64,000 nt of DNA from Candidatus Pelagibacter communis (GTDB taxonomy: Bacteria; Pseudomonadota; Alphaproteobacteria; Pelagibacterales; Pelagibacteraceae), in contig NZ_CVSF01000019.1 in assembly GCF_001179925.1 (NCBI RefSeq), forward strand, positions 26,950 through 90,949, read 5' to 3'. The position numbers were made by a program, and so were the translations under genes. The notes beneath the pieces are model-generated. The model had not been told where the DNA came from, did not search any database, and saw nothing but the letters and a program-made list of their open reading frames with translations. Positions 47,212 to 55,376 of the stretch are shown here, piece by piece; the stretch's first letter is position 1; each line of letters opens with the position of its first letter.

Positions 47212-47640
47212 ATGTTAAAAAATAGCCAATTTATTGATAAATTAAGACAATCTGGATTAAGACCCACAAAGCAAAGACTAAAAATTTGTGAGGTATTATT
47301 TAATAGGGAAAAAACTTTTCATTTTACAATTAATGATCTTGCAAAGAGTATTTTAGAAAAACTTAATGAAAAAATTTCTTTAGCAACAGTCTACAATACT
47401 GTGCATGCTTTTAAGAAAAAGGGATACTTAAAGGAAATTTCAATAAACAGTGATAAAAGTTACTTTGATACCAATATCACTAATCATCACCACTTTTTTG
47501 ATGAAGACACAAATCAGCTAATTGATTGTGATAATGATAATATTGAAAATATTAACATTAAAAACAATATAACTGGAAAAAAAGTAAAATCAGTCGAAGT
47601 TTTGATAAAAGTTGCGAGTGATAATCAAAATCAAAATTAA
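47212..47640 (+). CDS. irr: Irr-type Fur-family iron/heme response regulator
   Basis: A 142-aa Fur superfamily protein. The winged helix is clear (SGLRPTKQRLKICEVLFNR near 14-32, ISLATVYNTVHAFKKKGYL near 60-78). The metal/heme region reads NITNHHHFFDEDTNQLIDCD near 93-112. The HHHFF run, together with the following LID, matches alphaproteobacterial Irr rather than Fur. Irr senses heme status and controls iron genes. Position beside fabA-fabB-fabI supports the identity. A candidate autoregulatory site overlaps its start. Rubrerythrin follows 102 bases later. Confidence 0.86.
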   Translation: MLKNSQFIDKLRQSGLRPTKQRLKICEVLFNREKTFHFTINDLAKSILEKLNEKISLATVYNTVHAFKKKGYLKEISINSDKSYFDTNITNHHHFFDEDTNQLIDCDNDNIENINIKNNITGKKVKSVEVLIKVASDNQNQN

Positions 47641-47669
47641 TTCAATAATTTCAATAATTTAAAAACTAT

Positions 47670-47717
47670 ATTATAATTATTCTAAACTATTGACATAAAG
47701 TTTAGAATGATTATATC
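47670..47717 (+). promoter_or_regulatory. Rubrerythrin promoter with paired iron-control-element-like sites
   Basis: A near-ideal promoter, TTGACA at 47690-47695 and TATATC at 47712-47717 (16-base spacer). It is bracketed by an inverted repeat TTCTAAACT (47680-47688) / AGTTTAGAA (47699-47707). Two ICE-like boxes can be laid out, 47670-47686 (12 of 14 matches) and 47701-47717 (11 of 14), the second covering the -10. This is consistent with Irr control. Confidence 0.68.
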
Positions 47718-47742
47718 TTAACTCATAATTAAGGAGATTAAA

Positions 47743-48159
47743 ATGTCATTAAAAGGAACTAAAACAGAAGAAAACCTAAAAGCTGCTTTTGCAGGCGAAA
47801 GTCAAGCCAATAGAAGATATCTATATTTTGCACAAAAGGCTGATATTGAGGGTTACAATGATGTAGCAACAGTTTTTAGATCAACTGCTGAAGGTGAAAC
47901 AGGTCATGCACATGGTCATCTAGAATATTTAGAGCAAGTAGGAGATCCAGCTACAGGTAAACCTATAGGTGAAACTAAAGCAAATTTAGAATCAGCAGTA
48001 GCCGGTGAAACTCACGAGTACACTGATATGTACCCAGGTATGGCAAAAACTGCTAGAGAAGAAGGATTTGAAGAAATTGCTGATTGGTTTGAAACATTAG
48101 CAAAAGCTGAAAAATCTCACGCTGGTAAATTCCAAAAAACTTTAGAATCTATTAGCTAA
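47743..48159 (+). CDS. Rubrerythrin (diiron ferritin-like domain only)
   Basis: A 138-aa ferritin-like diiron protein of peroxide defence. Diiron ligands are visible in AAFAGESQANRRYLYFAQKA near 14-33, STAEGETGHAHGHLEYL near 46-62, VAGETHEYTDMYPGM near 87-101 and ADWFETLAKAEKSHAGKF near 115-132. The C-terminal rubredoxin-like Fe(Cys)4 domain of classical rubrerythrin is absent, so electrons must come from another protein. It has a strong promoter, an AAGGAG ribosome-binding site at 47731-47736 and a terminator, suggesting high regulated expression. Confidence 0.94.
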   Translation: MSLKGTKTEENLKAAFAGESQANRRYLYFAQKADIEGYNDVATVFRSTAEGETGHAHGHLEYLEQVGDPATGKPIGETKANLESAVAGETHEYTDMYPGMAKTAREEGFEEIADWFETLAKAEKSHAGKFQKTLESIS

Positions 48160-48168
48160 TATATCTAA

Positions 48169-48205
48169 TTAGTGGGCGTTTATCGCCCACTAAAAAACTT
48201 TTTTT
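48169..48205 (+). terminator. Intrinsic terminator after rubrerythrin
   Basis: A 10-bp stem, TTAGTGGGCG (48169-48178) with CGCCCACTAA (48184-48193) and a TTTAT loop. A few A residues and then a T run (48199-48205) follow. GC-rich stems of this kind are rare in this window. It separates rubrerythrin from the GlpC-like gene. Confidence 0.88.
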
Positions 48206-48211
48206 AAATTT

Positions 48212-48295
48212 ACTAAAACAAATGATAGAGCAAGTTGTACTAACAATTAAGGATTGGTGTAATAAACTTGTAATTATGGTTTCAATTGTTTTAGT
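48212..48295 (+). promoter_or_regulatory. Nested inverted repeats and promoter upstream of the GlpC-like gene
   Basis: ACTAAAACAA (48212-48221) is repeated in exact reverse complement at 48286-48295. Inside it, CAAGTT (48231-48236) pairs with AACTTG (48265-48270), and an ACAAT/ATTGG-type hairpin is innermost. A promoter-like TTGTAC (48235-48240), 17 bases, TGTAAT (48258-48263) overlaps these. It could be an operator cluster or a structured leader. Confidence 0.4.
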
Positions 48296-48316
48296 TTTAT
48301 AAATGAATTTAGTGAT

Positions 48317-49648
48317 ATGAGTAAAGAAGGAAGTACAGAAGCCCCTATAAGACATCCAATAGATTTTGAAAGTCCAGATTTTTTGAATCCAGAAAAATTA
48401 GACGCTGAAATGAGAAGAGTGTTTGATATCTGCCATGGTTGCAGAAGATGCTTTAATCTTTGTGACTCGTTTCCAAAACTCTTTGACATGATTGATGAGT
48501 CAAAAAACGAGGATGTAGAAAGCTTATCGAGCAATCAATTTGCTCCAGTTGTGGACGCATGTACATTATGTGATATGTGTTTTATGACCAAATGTCCCTA
48601 CGTACCTCCACATGATTTTGATCTAGATTTCCCTCACTTAATGCTAAGATATAGAGTGGCACAAAAGAAAAAAGGCACTTTACCTGCTGTTCCTAGACAA
48701 TTAGCCGAAATAGATAGAAATTCTAAAATTGGTGTAATGTTTTCAGGTTTGATTAATTGGCTGTCTAATATCAAAAATAAATTTTTCAGAAAAGTATTAG
48801 AAATAGTTGCAGGTATAGATATTAGAGTTCAACTTCCAAAATATAATTCAGAAACTTTTTCTAATTTTTTTAAAAAAAATATTGATAAAATAAATTTCGA
48901 AAATAAGAAAAGTGACAGAAAAGTTGTGATTTATTCAACTTGTTTTGTAAATTTTAATAAAAAAAATACAGGCGTTGCAGCCTTAAAAGTATTGAACAAA
49001 AATGGAGTTGAGGTTCAAGAGGCATATCCTGGATGTTGTGGAATGCCGTTTTTGGAACAAGCAGACTTGCCAAAAGTAGTTGAACAAGCCAAAAAAGTTT
49101 CAAAAGATTTAATAGAATGGATAGATAAAGGTTATAAAGTGGTCACTTTAACAGCCAGTTGTGGTTTAATGTTAAAATTTGAATGGCCGCTTTTATTACC
49201 GAATGATGAAAACATTAAGAAATTATCTACTAATGTAATGGATATTGATGAGTATGTTGTTGATATTGCTAACAACGAAGGCATTGCCGAGGGATTAGAA
49301 GAGATTGATGGCGGCGTTACGGTTCATCATGCATGCCACGCTCGAGCACAAAATATGGGAATTAAAGCTAGAGATATGCTTAAATTAATTCCTAATATAA
49401 AAATTGATGTAATTGAAAGATGTGCTGGCCATGGTGGTACATTTGGTGTAATGAAAGATACACATGATTTAGCAATTAAAGTTGGAAGACCTACAGCAAG
49501 ACAAATTAAAACAAAAAATAATAAATACTTTGCATCAGATTGTCCGTTAGCAGGCAAACATTTAAAACAATTAGAAGCAGACACAAATATTTCAAATGAT
49601 GAGGCACTACATCCTATCGAATTAATGGCAAAAAGTTATAATTTATAA
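48317..49648 (+). CDS. GlpC/HdrD-like iron-sulfur oxidoreductase subunit
   Basis: A 443-aa protein with two N-terminal 4Fe-4S motifs, CHGCRRCFNLCDSFP near 34-48 and CTLCDMCFMTKCPY near 76-89. Two C-terminal CCG-type motifs follow (YPGCCGMPF near 237-245 and, later, HHACHARAQNMG plus ERCAGHGGTFG), as in GlpC and heterodisulfide-reductase subunit D. It has no flavin or membrane domain. Lying after a rubrerythrin without its own rubredoxin domain, it may pass electrons to it; that is inference. The DUF3501 gene follows after 2 bases. Confidence 0.87.
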   Translation: MSKEGSTEAPIRHPIDFESPDFLNPEKLDAEMRRVFDICHGCRRCFNLCDSFPKLFDMIDESKNEDVESLSSNQFAPVVDACTLCDMCFMTKCPYVPPHDFDLDFPHLMLRYRVAQKKKGTLPAVPRQLAEIDRNSKIGVMFSGLINWLSNIKNKFFRKVLEIVAGIDIRVQLPKYNSETFSNFFKKNIDKINFENKKSDRKVVIYSTCFVNFNKKNTGVAALKVLNKNGVEVQEAYPGCCGMPFLEQADLPKVVEQAKKVSKDLIEWIDKGYKVVTLTASCGLMLKFEWPLLLPNDENIKKLSTNVMDIDEYVVDIANNEGIAEGLEEIDGGVTVHHACHARAQNMGIKARDMLKLIPNIKIDVIERCAGHGGTFGVMKDTHDLAIKVGRPTARQIKTKNNKYFASDCPLAGKHLKQLEADTNISNDEALHPIELMAKSYNL

Positions 49649-49650
49649 TC

Positions 49651-50244
49651 ATGTCAAAAGAAAAAAAAAAAATAGAAAAGCAAGACATAATGCCCTTACA
49701 TGTCTATACCAAACAAAGAAAAGAATTAAGAAAAAGCATTGTTGAATTTAAAAAAAATAGAAGAATTCCGTTAGGACCATACGCAACATTTTATTTTGAG
49801 AGCTATGAAACAATGTTGGCTCAAGTACAAGAAATGCTTTACATTGAAAAGGGAGGTGACGAACAATTAAAAGATGAGTTGTCTGCATATAATCCTTTAG
49901 TACCAAATGGAAAAGAATTAACAGCAACTTTAATGTTTGAAATTGATAACCCAGTTTCCAGAGCAGCCTTTTTAGGAAAAGTAGGTGGAATAGAAGAAAA
50001 AGTGTACATGAAAATTGACGGGGATCTTATAAAAGCAGTTCCAGAAGAAGATGTTGACAGAACTTCAGCTGAAGGAAAGGCTTCATCAGTTCAATTTATA
50101 CATTTTAAATTTAATGACGAACAAATACAAAAATTTAAATCTAATGCATCATCTATTGAAATTGGAATTGATCATAAAGAATACTCACATTTAACAAAAT
50201 TAAATGATGCTACAATAAAATCGTTGTCAGCAGATTTCATTTAA
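49651..50244 (+). CDS. DUF3501-family protein
   Basis: A 197-aa soluble protein of unknown biochemistry. I recognise it as DUF3501 from KRRIPLGPYATFYFESYETMLAQVQEMLYIEKGG-like content (residues about 35-70) and from its partner, the GlpC-like Fe-S protein 2 bases upstream, a pairing repeated in many proteobacteria. It is rich in Lys and Glu, with no signal peptide, Cys cluster or membrane segment. The fixed association with rubrerythrin and a CCG protein suggests a role in peroxide or Fe-S metabolism. Its end overlaps the convergent SH3 gene by 8 bases. Confidence 0.78.
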   Translation: MSKEKKKIEKQDIMPLHVYTKQRKELRKSIVEFKKNRRIPLGPYATFYFESYETMLAQVQEMLYIEKGGDEQLKDELSAYNPLVPNGKELTATLMFEIDNPVSRAAFLGKVGGIEEKVYMKIDGDLIKAVPEEDVDRTSAEGKASSVQFIHFKFNDEQIQKFKSNASSIEIGIDHKEYSHLTKLNDATIKSLSADFI

Positions 50245-50680
50245 TAGTACCCCAAAGATTATCTTTATTTATCCAACCATTCAAATCCTCAGTCCTCACT
50301 TTACACCATTTTAATTCACATTTTTGAACAATAAGTAACCTACCCTCTTTTATTTTAGCAATAGGTTTTGAAAAAAATGTAGGTTTTTTAAACATTATCT
50401 TATCTTTCATAGCTATTACCGAGTTTATTTTTTTAAGTTGAGAAACATGTATCCAGCCACTATTTTTTTTATGATCAATTATTCTTCTAAAATTTTCCTT
50501 TTTATCGATTTGTTTGATTGGAAGGTTTTTTTTTTCATAAATATACTTTACTGGGAAATCAAAACTTGGACCATATCTAACATTAACTTTATTCTTTTTT
50601 AACGAAAGAAAGATTTCTTGAGAAAAAACATTCAGAGGGAAAAAAGTCCAAATTATTATCAAAATTAAAAATTTTTTCAT
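50237..50680 (-). CDS. Secreted bacterial SH3-domain protein
   Basis: A 147-aa exported protein with a clear signal peptide (LILIIIWTFFPLNVFS, cleavage near 20). The rest forms two SH3-like units: KKNKVNVRYGPSFDFPVKYIYEKKNLPIK and, after NSGWIHVSQL, a second ending CKVRTEDLNGWINKDNLWG. Such domains bind cell-wall peptides, so a periplasmic peptidoglycan-linked role is likely. It lies 13 bases downstream of the moeB/thiF-like gene and may be the last member of the coaBC-dut group. Confidence 0.8.
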   Translation of the reverse strand: MKKFLILIIIWTFFPLNVFSQEIFLSLKKNKVNVRYGPSFDFPVKYIYEKKNLPIKQIDKKENFRRIIDHKKNSGWIHVSQLKKINSVIAMKDKIMFKKPTFFSKPIAKIKEGRLLIVQKCELKWCKVRTEDLNGWINKDNLWGTIK

Positions 50681-50693
50681 ATCTAGCTTATTT

Positions 50694-51431
50694 TTATTGT
50701 TTCTTAAATTTTACTTTTCTAAAATTAAGATTTAAAAGATCTATAATTAATATTTGATTTTTCAAGTTTTGACCAATTTCCATAAGCATTTTTAGAGCCT
50801 CATTTGCTTGGGTAGCACCTACAATTGTTGCAGTTGTTCCAAGAACACCTTCAAATTCACAATTTAAAATATCATCAGAAATTTCATTTTCTTGGTAAAA
50901 ATTTTTTAAAGAGGCTGTATTTTTATCTTTGAAGTCAAATGTGAATATATGACCATCAAATTTACTTATCGCACCAGTAACTAATTTCTTTTTCCATTTT
51001 ATACAACAATCATTTATTAAAAACTTTGTTTTAAAATTATCAGAACCATCGATTATAAGATCATAATCTTTAATTATTTTTTCAACATTTTTTTCATTCA
51101 GTCTTGATTTATAAGTTTTAATCTTTGTAAGTGGATTTATCTTTTTTAGTTTTTTTGCAGCCACACTAACTTTTGTTTTTTTAATGTCTTCGGAATTAAA
51201 TAAGCTTTGTCTGTGAATATTTGAAAGGTTCACAATATCGTTATCTACAAGACCAATAGTACCAATACCAGCCCTAACTAAATTTTCTGCAGCAGGACAT
51301 CCTAAACCACCAATACCAATAACTAAAATCTTCGAAGATAAAATTTTTTTTTGACCTTTTGCGCCTATTTTTTTTAAAACTAATTGTCTTGAAAATCTTT
51401 CGATTTGAGATTTATTTAAAACATTTTTCAT
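50694..51431 (-). CDS. MoeB/ThiF/HesA-family adenylyltransferase
   Basis: A 245-aa E1-like enzyme that adenylates the C-terminal Gly-Gly of a sulfur-carrier protein such as MoaD or ThiS. The nucleotide loop VIGIGGLGCPAAENLVRAGIG lies near 36-56, DNDIVNLSNIHRQ near 62-74 and DGSDNFKTKFLIND near 126-139. A single Cys in LNCEFEGVLG near 189 stands where MoeB has its active-site region; the zinc CxxC pairs are absent. Which carrier it serves cannot be decided. Its start overlaps the dut stop by 4 bases. Confidence 0.85.
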   Translation of the reverse strand: MKNVLNKSQIERFSRQLVLKKIGAKGQKKILSSKILVIGIGGLGCPAAENLVRAGIGTIGLVDNDIVNLSNIHRQSLFNSEDIKKTKVSVAAKKLKKINPLTKIKTYKSRLNEKNVEKIIKDYDLIIDGSDNFKTKFLINDCCIKWKKKLVTGAISKFDGHIFTFDFKDKNTASLKNFYQENEISDDILNCEFEGVLGTTATIVGATQANEALKMLMEIGQNLKNQILIIDLLNLNFRKVKFKKQ

Positions 51432-51865
51432 TTACCAGTTGAACCAAATCCACCCTCTCCTCGAATTGATTTTGGTAAATCACTAGTTTCTTCCAATTCC
51501 ATCTTTACAATAGGTAATAATACCATTTGTGCTATTCTATCACCATTGTTTATTAGAAAATGATCATTTCCATGATTATAAATTATTACTTTAATTTCTC
51601 CTCTATAGTCACTGTCTATAGTACCCGGTGTATTTAATACACTTATGTTATTTTTTGCTGCGAGACCGGACCGGGGTCTTATTTGCACCTCATAATCTTC
51701 AGAAAAAGCTATCGAAAGGCCTGTTGGTATTAAACAAGAGGATTTAGGTTCTATTTTGATAGTAGATTTTAAACAAGCCATCAAATCCATTCCTGATGCG
51801 CCTGATGTTTTGTATGTTGGTAATTGAACCTCTGGAGATAATTTTTTAACTAATACCTTAACCAT
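51428..51865 (-). CDS. dut: Dut, dUTP diphosphatase
   Basis: Trimeric dUTPase keeping uracil out of DNA and supplying dUMP. The 145-aa protein has all five motifs in order: GASGMDLMA, PRSGLAAKN, GTIDSDYRGEIKV, RIAQMVLLP and the C-terminal GGFGSTG. It overlaps coaBC by one base, a coaBC-dut pairing common in bacteria. Confidence 0.98.
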   Translation of the reverse strand: MVKVLVKKLSPEVQLPTYKTSGASGMDLMACLKSTIKIEPKSSCLIPTGLSIAFSEDYEVQIRPRSGLAAKNNISVLNTPGTIDSDYRGEIKVIIYNHGNDHFLINNGDRIAQMVLLPIVKMELEETSDLPKSIRGEGGFGSTGK

Positions 51866-53064
51866 TAATTTAATTGATTATTAACTCTTTCAACTATCTC
51901 TTCTGAAATCAAGGATTTACTTTTCAATAATAATTTTTCTTTTTTATTATTTCTGTAAAAAATAGTTACTTCATTATTGTCTGAGTCAAAACCTATATTC
52001 TTATTAGAAACATCATTAGCAATTATCATATCACAGTTTTTATCCTTCAATTTTTTAATTGCATTTTCTTCTAAATTATTAGTTTCCGCCGCAAAACCAA
52101 TAACTAATTTTGGTCTCATTGAATTATGATTAGAAACATAATTTAAAATATCAACATTTTTTTCTAATTGAATATTAAATTTGTCCCTTTTTTTTATTTT
52201 TACATCATATTTTTCTGAAACTTTAAAATCAGATATTGCAGCCGAAAAAATAGCTACATCTACTGGTAAATTTTTTTGTATTTCTTTAAACATTTGTTCT
52301 GCTGTTTCAACCTTTACTAATTTAATCTCATCATTGATTTTAAGATTGGTTGGTCCTGATATTAAAGTAGTTTGAAAACCATTTCTTGAAAGTGACTTTG
52401 CTATCTCATATCCTTGTTTTCCACTAGATTTATTTGTAATATATCTAACTGGGTCAATATATTCATTAGTTGGTCCTGCAGTTATTAAAGCTTTTAGTTT
52501 ATTATTTCTATTTAAACTAAATAAAAAATCATTAATTCTTTTGACAACATCTATTGGTTCAGACATTTTTCCTTCACCATATTCTCCACAAGCCATTTCT
52601 CCAATTTCAGGACCAATAATTTTATATGAAAATTCTTTTAAAATTTTTAGATTTTCTTTTGTAGATGGATGTTCCCACATTCTTACATTCATTGCTGGAA
52701 CTAAAAAAATAGGTTTATTCGAGGCTAAAATAACTGTTGAAGCTAAATCTTCAGATGAACCCTTTGCAAGTTTTGAAATTGTATTAGCAGTTGTAGGTTC
52801 AACCAAAATTAAATCTGCCCATCTTGATAAAGTTATATGATCCATTTCACTTTCATTTTCTAAATTGAAAAGATCTTCATAAACTTTACCCTGAGATAAA
52901 GATGTAATAGATAATGGTGTTACAAATTCTTTTGCACTTTTCGTTAATATTGTTTTTATGATACTACCATTTTTTTTTAAGATTCTAATAGTTTCAAGAC
53001 TTTTGTAGGCAGCTATTCCTCCACAAATAACTAGTAATATTTTTTTATCTTTCAAGTTTTTCAT
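51865..53064 (-). CDS. coaBC: CoaBC, phosphopantothenoylcysteine synthetase/decarboxylase
   Basis: Bifunctional coenzyme A enzyme. The 399-aa protein has a flavoprotein decarboxylase half (CoaC: ICGGIAAYKSLETIRILKK, VEPTTANTISKLAKG near 88-102, PAMNVRMWEHPST near 124-136 and the catalytic Cys in MACGEYGEGK near 156-165). The synthetase half is CoaB (ITAGPTNEYIDPVRYITNKSSGKQGY near 191-216, VIGFAAETNNLEENA near 313-327). Full length. It sits between ubiB and dut with tight junctions. Confidence 0.97.
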   Translation of the reverse strand: MKNLKDKKILLVICGGIAAYKSLETIRILKKNGSIIKTILTKSAKEFVTPLSITSLSQGKVYEDLFNLENESEMDHITLSRWADLILVEPTTANTISKLAKGSSEDLASTVILASNKPIFLVPAMNVRMWEHPSTKENLKILKEFSYKIIGPEIGEMACGEYGEGKMSEPIDVVKRINDFLFSLNRNNKLKALITAGPTNEYIDPVRYITNKSSGKQGYEIAKSLSRNGFQTTLISGPTNLKINDEIKLVKVETAEQMFKEIQKNLPVDVAIFSAAISDFKVSEKYDVKIKKRDKFNIQLEKNVDILNYVSNHNSMRPKLVIGFAAETNNLEENAIKKLKDKNCDMIIANDVSNKNIGFDSDNNEVTIFYRNNKKEKLLLKSKSLISEEIVERVNNQLN

Positions 53065-53072
53065 TGTTTAAA

Positions 53073-54641
53073 TTAAAATACTAATAGACCTATAATTACA
53101 AGAACTAATATCCCAATCACAGACTGATTTCTAAATGCAATCATTTCAGATTTCTTATTATTTAAAGCCATATAAGAATTTGAGTTTTGAGGTATTTGTC
53201 CATTTGCTAAATAAGTCAAAGCTTGATTTGCTTTATCCATTATTTCAGGAAATTCAGGTAAACGTTTTATTACTTCTGAAGTATTATTAATAGTTTCATT
53301 AATAGTATTTAGAGGGTCTTTGGTTTCTTTTAACCAATTTTCCAAAATTGGTTTTGATGTAACCCAAATATTTGTTTCAGGATTAAGTTTTCTTGCAACA
53401 CCCTCAACTACTACCATTGTTTTTTGTAACATTAATAATTGAGGCTGTGTTTGCATATTAAATTTTTCAGTAACATCAAATAATTGTTTAAGAAGTTTAC
53501 CTCCAGATATATCTTTTACTGCTTGACCAAAAATTGGTTCACCAATGGACCTTAATGCTTGAGCCAAATCCTCTATAGGCACTTCTTTTGGTACAAGGCC
53601 AGCAATTAAATGAATTTCAGCAACTTTTCTATAATCCCTTTGAATAAACCCAAATAAAATTTCTGCTAAAAATCTTTTACTCATTTTATCTAATCGTCCC
53701 ATGATACCAAAATCAATAGGAACAATCTGACCATTTGTATCTATAAAAATATTTCCTTGGTGCATATCTGCATGGAAAAAACCATCTCTAACTGCATGCC
53801 TTAAAAAATTTTGAATTATGTCTTCTGCTAATTTGTTAGTATCAATGTTTCTTCTTTTAAGTTCTTCAGTTTCCCTTATTGATACACCATCTATCCAGTC
53901 TAATGTCATCACTGTTTCACTTGTAAAGTTCCAATAAATTTGTGGAACTTTAAATCCGATATCATTTTTTGTATTTTCAGAGTACTCATTAGCAGCTGCT
54001 GCTTCAAATCTTAAATCCATTTCCAAATTAGTTATTTCTTTTAACAAGAAAACAACTTCTACAAGTTTTAATCTTTTTGTTTTCTTTATTGTTGACTCAA
54101 TTAAAAAGGCAAATAACATCATTGCATCTATTTCTTCATTAAATATTTTTTTTATATTTGGTCTTAAAATTTTAATTGCAACGTCCTTGATAATTCCATT
54201 ATCATCTATTTGAGCTTTATGAACTTGTGCTATAGATGCTGCTGCAACAGGCTCACTTAAATTAATAATGGAATTAAAATTTTCTTCTCCTAAATCTTTT
54301 TTGATTATTTCTTTCGCTTGATTAGTTGAAAATGGAGGCAATTTATCTTGTAAATTTTCTAATTTTTTTGAAAGTTCATTACCTATTATGTCGGGTCTAG
54401 TGGCAAGAAACTGCCCTAGTTTTATAAAAGTTGTGCCCATAGACTCTAAAGAACTAGATAGCCTTTCGCCTTCATCTTGCTCTGAATTTATTTTTTTATT
54501 TTCTGAAAAAGAAAAAGCGAGAATTTTAAATATAATTTTGATTATAAATGGTGGTTCATGAAATTTTGATGTAATTTGAAGAATATCTGATTTTGCTACT
54601 TTTCTCCCTAATTTGAATAATGTGATAATTTTTTTTATCAT
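53073..54641 (-). CDS. ubiB: UbiB, ubiquinone biosynthesis atypical kinase/ATPase
   Basis: ADCK/COQ8-family ATPase needed for ubiquinone synthesis. With ATG 54641 it is 522 aa. It has the KxGQ motif as FIKLGQFLATRP near 70-81, the Ala-rich nucleotide loop AAASIAQVHKA, and the catalytic FFHADMHQGNIF and PIDFGIMGRL motifs in the centre. One C-terminal membrane helix (SVIGILVLVIIGLLVF) ends the protein. An in-frame TTG 12 bases further up would overlap ubiE and is less likely. The ubiE stop and ubiB ATG share one base. Confidence 0.95.
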   Translation of the reverse strand: MIKKIITLFKLGRKVAKSDILQITSKFHEPPFIIKIIFKILAFSFSENKKINSEQDEGERLSSSLESMGTTFIKLGQFLATRPDIIGNELSKKLENLQDKLPPFSTNQAKEIIKKDLGEENFNSIINLSEPVAAASIAQVHKAQIDDNGIIKDVAIKILRPNIKKIFNEEIDAMMLFAFLIESTIKKTKRLKLVEVVFLLKEITNLEMDLRFEAAAANEYSENTKNDIGFKVPQIYWNFTSETVMTLDWIDGVSIRETEELKRRNIDTNKLAEDIIQNFLRHAVRDGFFHADMHQGNIFIDTNGQIVPIDFGIMGRLDKMSKRFLAEILFGFIQRDYRKVAEIHLIAGLVPKEVPIEDLAQALRSIGEPIFGQAVKDISGGKLLKQLFDVTEKFNMQTQPQLLMLQKTMVVVEGVARKLNPETNIWVTSKPILENWLKETKDPLNTINETINNTSEVIKRLPEFPEIMDKANQALTYLANGQIPQNSNSYMALNNKKSEMIAFRNQSVIGILVLVIIGLLVF

Positions 54642-55345
54642 TAAAATTTCCAACCACTATGAATTGATACTATGCCACCAGATAAATTACGAAAAAAACA
54701 TTTTTTAAAATTTTTATATTCCATCAAGGATATCAATTCTTCTTGATTAACAAAATTTTCAATGCTTTTTATTAAATATTCATAAGGTTCTTTTTCACCA
54801 ACTATTATATTTCCAATTAAGGGAATAAATTTTGAATAATATTTATAAATAAAATCCAAAGTTGTATTGGGTATTTTTGAAAATTCTAAACATAAAAATC
54901 TTCCACCAGGTTTTAAAACTCTGTGGGCTTCAGACAATGCTTTTTTTAAATTTTTCGTATTTCTTAAACCGAAACTAATAGTGTAATAATCAAAAGAGTT
55001 ATCTGTAAAAGGTAATTTTTCTGCTGAAGCTATAACCCAGTTTATATTTTTATAATTCTTTAGCTTTTTTTTCCCCTCAGCAATCATGCCTTTATTTGGA
55101 TCTACGCATGTTATTGATAAATCTTTGTTGGTATTATCTAAATATATCTTTCCGATATCTCCAGTTCCACATCCAACATCAATTAATCTCCCTTTAATTG
55201 AGGGGTTCATCATATTGATTAAATTTTTTTTCCAAGTTTTATGAACTCCTAAAGACATTAAATTATTCATAAGATCATATTTATCATATACGCGATCAAA
55301 TACATTTTGAACTAGCCCCTTTTTGTTTTGAAGATATTGTTGCAT
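54641..55345 (-). CDS. ubiE: UbiE, demethylmenaquinone/ubiquinone C-methyltransferase
   Basis: SAM-dependent C-methyltransferase in ubiquinone synthesis. The 234-aa protein has YDKYDLMNNLMSLGVHKTWKK near 20-40, the SAM loop LIDVGCGTGDIG near 54-65, NSFDYYTISFGLRNTKNLKKAL near 117-138 (diagnostic for UbiE) and the RVLKPGGRFLCLEFS block near 144-158. It heads the ubiE-ubiB-coaBC-dut group and diverges from mutM across 31 bases. Confidence 0.96.
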   Translation of the reverse strand: MQQYLQNKKGLVQNVFDRVYDKYDLMNNLMSLGVHKTWKKNLINMMNPSIKGRLIDVGCGTGDIGKIYLDNTNKDLSITCVDPNKGMIAEGKKKLKNYKNINWVIASAEKLPFTDNSFDYYTISFGLRNTKNLKKALSEAHRVLKPGGRFLCLEFSKIPNTTLDFIYKYYSKFIPLIGNIIVGEKEPYEYLIKSIENFVNQEELISLMEYKNFKKCFFRNLSGGIVSIHSGWKF

Positions 55346-55376
55346 AATAAATTTTATACAAACAATATAATATTAA

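Noticed and set aside
48152..48534. Minus-strand frames over the rubrerythrin-GlpC gap
   Set aside because: They cross the terminator hairpin and the Fe-S gene start without any recognisable feature. The gap is better explained as regulatory.
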